DNA of 46,529 bases from Gammaproteobacteria bacterium 13_2_20CM_66_19 (lineage in GTDB: Bacteria; Pseudomonadota; Gammaproteobacteria; Steroidobacterales; Steroidobacteraceae): NCBI GenBank assembly GCA_001914695.1, contig MNCZ01000038.1, positions 1 through 46,529 of the forward strand. The letters are read 5' to 3'. The notes under the pieces are model-generated. The model was given only the letters and a program-made list of their open reading frames with translations. It was not told where the DNA came from and did no database searches. Position numbers and translations under genes: made by a program. Every line of letters starts with the position of its first letter. Within the stretch, counting starts at the first letter, position 1. This document shows positions 42,702-46,529 of this stretch, piece after piece.

Positions 42702-43190
42702 GTGACCACTATGAAGCGTTTGAGGTGGCTCCTGCTCGTCGCCATCGTGGCCGTCGCATTCGTGCACTACAGGAGTCACGCCGCGCCGTCCGCCCGCGAG
42801 GTCGAGTCGGCGCTACGCGTCTACCTGTCATCGCCCAAGTCGCAGAACTGCTCCGGGTCGATGACGCTCGAGCAACTCGATGAGGTCCGCGTCGGAGAGT
42901 ATGCGGAGCAGTTCGGCGGTTGGCCGGTGTATGCGGCCCACCGTGAGACCTGCCACGAAGAGAATCGTTCTTCCGGATATTCCTCGAGGTACTCGCAGAC
43001 CTTTGACGGCCGCCGGGACGGCGAGCGCAACGTCGCCGTGGCCTTCGTGCGCCGCTCCGTCACCGGTCAGGTCGAAGTGTTCGTGCCGGGGCTGTTCGGC
43101 GAGGGCGAGCGCCAGATGCGGGAGACGATCCACAAGAGCCTGGAGAGCATCCAGCTCAACGTGCCATCGGGATCCAGGCCGACTACCTGA
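42702..43190 (+). CDS. Small exported hypothetical protein
   Basis: A 162-residue protein. GTG 42702 has GAGG five bases upstream; ATG 42711, three codons on, is the alternative and leaves the signal sequence intact. Residues about 7-27 form a signal peptide or anchor (LRWLLLVAIVAVAFVHY). The mature part has two Cys (in QNCSGS and ETCHEEN) that could form a disulfide, a Ser/Tyr-rich turn (SSGYSSRYSQTFD) and a beta-type C terminus (VAVAFVRRSVTGQVEVFVPGLFG). No family is recognised. Its stop overlaps the end of the decayed regulator on the other strand by eight bases. Confidence 0.65.
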   Translation: MTTMKRLRWLLLVAIVAVAFVHYRSHAAPSAREVESALRVYLSSPKSQNCSGSMTLEQLDEVRVGEYAEQFGGWPVYAAHRETCHEENRSSGYSSRYSQTFDGRRDGERNVAVAFVRRSVTGQVEVFVPGLFGEGERQMRETIHKSLESIQLNVPSGSRPTT

Positions 43191-43527
43191 CGCGGCGCAG
43201 CCGCGCCGGCGTCGTGCCGAGGCGTGCCTTGAGGACGGCGCCCATGCATTCCTGGTGTTTGAAGCCTGCACGCTCGGCCACGGCAACCAGCGGCAGGTCG
43301 GTGTTGAGCAAGAGGTCGCGTGCGCTCCGGTGGAATCGCGCGGCAATTCGTACCTCGCGACGTCGCGGCATACCGCAGCAACCGCCAGCGAAAATCCGGC
43401 GAAGCGTTGCTCCGACCAGTTCTCCCCCTCGATGCCGAAGAATGCAAATTGCCGCAGCCCGCTCGAGCAGGTGTTCGGCTCCCATCCTGGCGATCGCCGA
43501 CTCGCAGTCCGGTCCCGGGGATCGGGC
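43183..43527 (-). pseudogene. Decayed XylR-family (AraC-type) transcriptional regulator
   Basis: Reading leftward, codons from 43527 give ESAIARMGAEHLLER, the pattern of XylR's sugar-binding domain. The match then jumps frame near 43455-43466 and continues as GLRQFAFFGIEGENWSEQRF (to about 43390). It then jumps back to end in an AraC helix-turn-helix (LLLNTDLPLVAVAERAGFKH, GAVLKARLGTTPARLRR) closing at TAG 43183. An intact XylR-type protein has about 390 residues, so most of the sensor domain and the N terminus are missing. A stop (43528-43530) precedes the first piece. At least two frame changes and one large deletion show this is a relic. It once probably governed a sugar-uptake regulon; the TonB-dependent receptor next door is a candidate target. 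Confidence 0.75.
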
Positions 43528-43600
43528 CTACCGGTTGAGATAACCGCTCAAGCCCTGTAGAAATCCGGTCGATTCATCTGTTGCGGGGGCGCAACAAGGC

Positions 43601-43629
43601 TTGTTATCGCGGATCATTCGAATTAAAGT
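43601..43629 (+). promoter_or_regulatory. Possible sigma-70 promoter for the TonB-dependent receptor
   Basis: TTGTTA (43601-43606) and TAAAGT (43624-43629) are separated by exactly 17 bases; each matches the consensus at four of six positions. The stretch is AT-rich for this genome. Transcription would give a leader of about 140 bases before the start at 43777. Confidence 0.35.
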
Positions 43630-43761
43630 TTCCTGGAGTGCCGGGCCCGCGACGGGTACATGCCAGGGGTTCGAACGACGTAACCGCGCGAGCGACCAGC
43701 ACCTTCTCAGATCGACTTGCGGTCCTATCAGCTTGAGCGCCCGTTTCACTAAATGGTATCC

Positions 43762-43769
43762 GGGAGGGG
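43762..43769 (+). promoter_or_regulatory. Strong ribosome-binding site deciding the receptor start
   Basis: GGGAGGGG ends seven bases before ATG 43777. It lies downstream of the earlier in-frame ATG 43753, which therefore has no site of its own, so 43777 is the likely start. Confidence 0.7.
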
Positions 43770-43776
43770 ACGGTCC

Positions 43777-46443
43777 ATGAGAGTAAAAAGCAACAAAGCA
43801 CTCCGCAGGAGTGCCCGGCTGGCTCGACGCGCGTTCATTTCACCGGCCGCTGCGCTGCCGTCGGCCCTAACCGCCGCGGGGGCCACCCTGCGGGCGGCTC
43901 TGGTTCCAGTCGCGCTGGGGGTGGTGCTGGGGGCGGCGCTCGTGCCGGGCGTCTCGCACGGGCAGGGGACGCCGAGCGGCGGCGGACAGGCCGGAGGTAC
44001 CGAGCAACCGAGCGAGACGCAATCGCTGGAGACGGTGGTCGTGACCGCCACCGCCACCGGCGTCAAGAAGCTCGACGCCGCCTACACGGTCATCGCTGCG
44101 GACGAGGAGATGATCAAGGAGGCCAACCCGAAGAGCACCGCCGATCTGCTGAAGATCTCCCCGGGGCTGTGGCCGGAGTCGAGCGGCGGCCAGACGGGCG
44201 CCAACATCGAGATCGCCGGCATTCCCGGCGGCGGCGACGCGCCGTTCTTCACCGTGCAGGTCAACGGCTCGCCGATCTACGGCTTCCCGACGTTGTCGTT
44301 CTTCGAGGGCACCTCGGCCTTCCGCCTGGACGATACCGTCGAGCGCGTGGAGATCGTGCAGGGCGGGCCGTCGGTGGTATTCGGCGACGGGCAGATGGGC
44401 GCGACCTCGAACTTCATCCTGCGACGCGGGACTGATAAACCGACCGGCAGCGCCGGCGTTACCTACGGCTCGGAAAACCTGAAACGCGTGGACGCGTTCT
44501 ATGGTTTTCCGGTCGCGCCCGGCTGGCTCGGCAGCGTGGGTGGCTTCTATCGTGACTCGAACGGCGTGCGCGATCCACAGTTTTCGGCCGACAAAGGCGG
44601 GCAGTTGACTGCGACGCTGACGCATGACCTGGGCAACGGCTCGGTGATGTTTTATGCCCGCTACCTCAACGACAAAAACCAGTTCATCACGCCGATCCCG
44701 CTGATCCAGCACGGTACCGATTCGTTCAGCGCGTATCCGGGCTTCGACCCGCTGACGACGACGTATTACAGCTCGGCCATCCAGCACGTGTTCCTGCCGT
44801 CCTATCCCGGCGGCTCGAATGCGGATCTGGCGAACGGTCGCGGTGCCGACATGAAGTTCTTCGGCGGCAATCTCGACCTGAACTTCGACGGCGGCTGGAA
44901 GCTGTCGGACCAGCTGCTGATCGACGGCGGCGACATGGACACGAACGCGCTCTTTTCGGGAGCGAACCCCGCGCCATTCTCGGCCCTGGCGGCCGGATGC
45001 GGTGCGCCGGGGCCGACGCCGTGTCCGGAATTTGGGGGCTCCGCGGGGACCACGGACGCCGGCGGCTATGTGGTACCTGCCGGCTACACCGCGGTCGGGA
45101 CCTACGTCGGCGGTGGAGCGGTCGATCCGGCGCAGAGCATCATCCACCAGGGCTGGTGGTTCATTCACAAGCACCTGTTCATGTGGGAAAACGACCTGCG
45201 GCTCAGCAAGGAGCTGTTCGGCGGCAACACCCTGACCGCTGGCCTCTACACGACGCATTTCACCGATGATGACAAGTGGTCGCTCGGCAATCAGATGCTG
45301 ATGACCAATACGCCGAACGCGCGGCCGATAACGGTCACTTACGTGCCGACCGGCGTGGGCGTCGCCCAGCAGCGCACCGACGCCCAAGGGTTCACTGACT
45401 TTGGCGGCTTCCACATCACCGAGCACGGCACGGCCACCAACATCGCTTTCTATCTGTCGGACTCCTGGCGTGTGGATCAGTGGTTGTTCGATGGCTCGTA
45501 CCGCATCGAGAAGGTCGACGCCACGAATACGGTCTGCAACCTGACCAACCAGGACCTGGACGGCAATCCAAACACGCTCTATGACAACTCGGTGCCGGTC
45601 TGTAATGGCACCTTTGCCGTCACGGACTACAAGCCGACGCGCGGCTCGGGGACCGTGGGAGCGAACTACGAGTTCTCCAACCACATGAGCGCGTATGGGC
45701 GTTATAGCCGCGGCGTGCACTTCCTCGATTTCGACAACGGCATTCGCGGCAGCACGACTGGCAACACGCCGCCCGAGACGACCATCGAGATCGAGGAAAT
45801 CGGCTTCAAGTACCAGGCCAACTGGATCTATGCTGACCTGGTCGGCTACTTCAAAACCTTCGATGGCCTGCTATATCAGCCGACCGACGGTTCGGGAGCG
45901 CCGGTCGGCCCGCAGCTGGTCTACGGCTCCTCGTCCAAGGGCGTGAACGCCATCATCGCCCTGACGCCGGTGGAGCACCTGAAGCTGCAGCTCGCAGGCA
46001 ATTACATGGACGGGCACTACACGCATTACTTCGCCTGCATCCCGTACGTGAACACCGTGACTGGCAACGGCTGCGCGTTCATCGAAGGGCAGCAACTGCA
46101 GCGGCAGCCCAAGATACGTTGGGTCGCCACGCCCAGTTACCGGATGCCCTTCGGCTGGGGTGACGTCACCGCCTTCTTGACGTACACCTACGTGGGCTCG
46201 CACACCCAGGACCAGTCAGGCCTGCAGCACCTCGGCACTTACCACACGCTGGACTTCGGCGTCGTCGCCGGGATCGGCCAGAATTGGGAGGTCCGCGTAC
46301 AGGGTACCAACGTGACGGACGAGCTCGGCCTCACCGAGAGCAACTCGCGCATCCTCGGTCCGGCCGCGGGCTCGGGAGGTGTGATCCTGGCCCGGCCGCT
46401 CGAGGGACATGAGATCAACGGCCAGGTTACGTACAAGTTCTGA
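43777..46443 (+). CDS. TonB-dependent outer-membrane receptor
   Basis: An 888-residue receptor. The leader is unusual: about 40 basic and Ala-rich residues come before the hydrophobic core (39-57), with cleavage around residue 60-62. A Gly/Gln-rich stretch and the TonB box (ETVVVTATA) follow. The plug domain runs to about 230 (STADLLKISPGLWPE, IEIAGIPGGGD, VERVEIVQGGPSVVFGDGQMG, SNFILRRG). The barrel ends in the expected aromatic residue (VTYKF). Three Cys pairs lie in likely outer loops (CGAPGPTPC, CNLTNQDLDGNPNTLYDNSVPVC as a longer loop, CIPYVNTVTGNGC). The ligand is not certain; the neighbouring regulator relic hints at a sugar. No SusD-like partner is present. A clear terminator follows, so the gene is transcribed alone. 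Confidence 0.92.
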   Translation: MRVKSNKALRRSARLARRAFISPAAALPSALTAAGATLRAALVPVALGVVLGAALVPGVSHGQGTPSGGGQAGGTEQPSETQSLETVVVTATATGVKKLDAAYTVIAADEEMIKEANPKSTADLLKISPGLWPESSGGQTGANIEIAGIPGGGDAPFFTVQVNGSPIYGFPTLSFFEGTSAFRLDDTVERVEIVQGGPSVVFGDGQMGATSNFILRRGTDKPTGSAGVTYGSENLKRVDAFYGFPVAPGWLGSVGGFYRDSNGVRDPQFSADKGGQLTATLTHDLGNGSVMFYARYLNDKNQFITPIPLIQHGTDSFSAYPGFDPLTTTYYSSAIQHVFLPSYPGGSNADLANGRGADMKFFGGNLDLNFDGGWKLSDQLLIDGGDMDTNALFSGANPAPFSALAAGCGAPGPTPCPEFGGSAGTTDAGGYVVPAGYTAVGTYVGGGAVDPAQSIIHQGWWFIHKHLFMWENDLRLSKELFGGNTLTAGLYTTHFTDDDKWSLGNQMLMTNTPNARPITVTYVPTGVGVAQQRTDAQGFTDFGGFHITEHGTATNIAFYLSDSWRVDQWLFDGSYRIEKVDATNTVCNLTNQDLDGNPNTLYDNSVPVCNGTFAVTDYKPTRGSGTVGANYEFSNHMSAYGRYSRGVHFLDFDNGIRGSTTGNTPPETTIEIEEIGFKYQANWIYADLVGYFKTFDGLLYQPTDGSGAPVGPQLVYGSSSKGVNAIIALTPVEHLKLQLAGNYMDGHYTHYFACIPYVNTVTGNGCAFIEGQQLQRQPKIRWVATPSYRMPFGWGDVTAFLTYTYVGSHTQDQSGLQHLGTYHTLDFGVVAGIGQNWEVRVQGTNVTDELGLTESNSRILGPAAGSGGVILARPLEGHEINGQVTYKF

Positions 46444-46448
46444 TATGG

Positions 46449-46482
46449 CCCCTCGTGTCAAGTTGGCACGAGGGGTTTTCTC
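46449..46482 (+). terminator. Rho-independent terminator of the receptor gene
   Basis: CCCCTCGTG (46449-46457) pairs with CACGAGGGG (46467-46475); the stem can extend by three more pairs with one wobble. TTTTCTC follows. It starts five bases after the receptor stop. This is the only textbook terminator in the window. The remaining 47 bases to the window end hold nothing recognisable. Confidence 0.92.
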
Positions 46483-46529
46483 GCGAAGCCGCGCTTGAGG
46501 TGGTGGGAGCGGGTTGGAACGAGTAGGTG

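Noticed and set aside
43660-43685. tRNA T-loop-like string GGGGTTCGAAC
   Set aside because: The flanking bases do not form a T-arm, acceptor stem or anticodon arm.
46496-46529. REP-like string GTGGGAGCGGG at the right edge
   Set aside because: No pairing arm is visible before the window ends.

Overview
The window is GC-rich chromosomal DNA from a Gram-negative bacterium. Outer-membrane receptors and barrels, RND pumps, periplasmic proteins and several cyclic-di-GMP enzymes all point that way. The gene content fits an environmental gammaproteobacterium of the Steroidobacter/Nevskia/Xanthomonas kind, but that placement is inference. I found no rRNA, tRNA, CRISPR array, insertion sequence or phage gene.

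Layout. (1) 1-473: the 5' part of a leftward gene for an exported protein, cut by the window edge at a likely CxxC(H) motif. (2) 707-4499: an overlapping pair, a PAS sensor histidine kinase and a REC-GGDEF-EAL response regulator. (3) 4616-13139: two RND efflux modules facing each other tail to tail, each with a permease and an adaptor but no TolC-type channel. The first permease lacks the usual Asp-Asp/Lys proton-relay residues. (4) 13618-16056: an NTF2-like protein, an MHS-family transporter and a small membrane protein. (5) 16251-25874: four exported proteins in a row, a GH65 glycosidase, a large Asp-box (BNR/VPS10-like) protein, a LolA-fold-like protein and a second large Asp-box protein. 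A leftward diguanylate cyclase (25930-26751) converges on them.

(6) 27282-37886: the most interesting region. A LuxR-type regulator precedes a tightly packed rightward operon: B12-type radical SAM enzyme, SAM methyltransferase, beta-helix protein, membrane PAS sensor, outer-membrane barrel, membrane-bound degenerate-GGDEF/EAL protein and processive-type family-2 glycosyltransferase. Three junctions are 4-base ATGA overlaps. The barrel gene carries a one-base frameshift that makes it look fused to the EAL gene. A GNAT protein and a NodB-type deacetylase lie convergently at 37924-39839. Together they look like a c-di-GMP-linked system that makes, modifies and exports a surface glycan. No known system with this gene set comes to mind.

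(7) 40046-46529: a small membrane protein, a methanethiol-oxidase (SBP56) gene with an SCO-type copper chaperone, a small exported protein, a decayed XylR-type regulator, and a TonB-dependent receptor followed by a clear rho-independent terminator.

Starts were chosen from Shine-Dalgarno motifs, overlaps and signal peptides. Functions are by motif reading only; no database search was possible.
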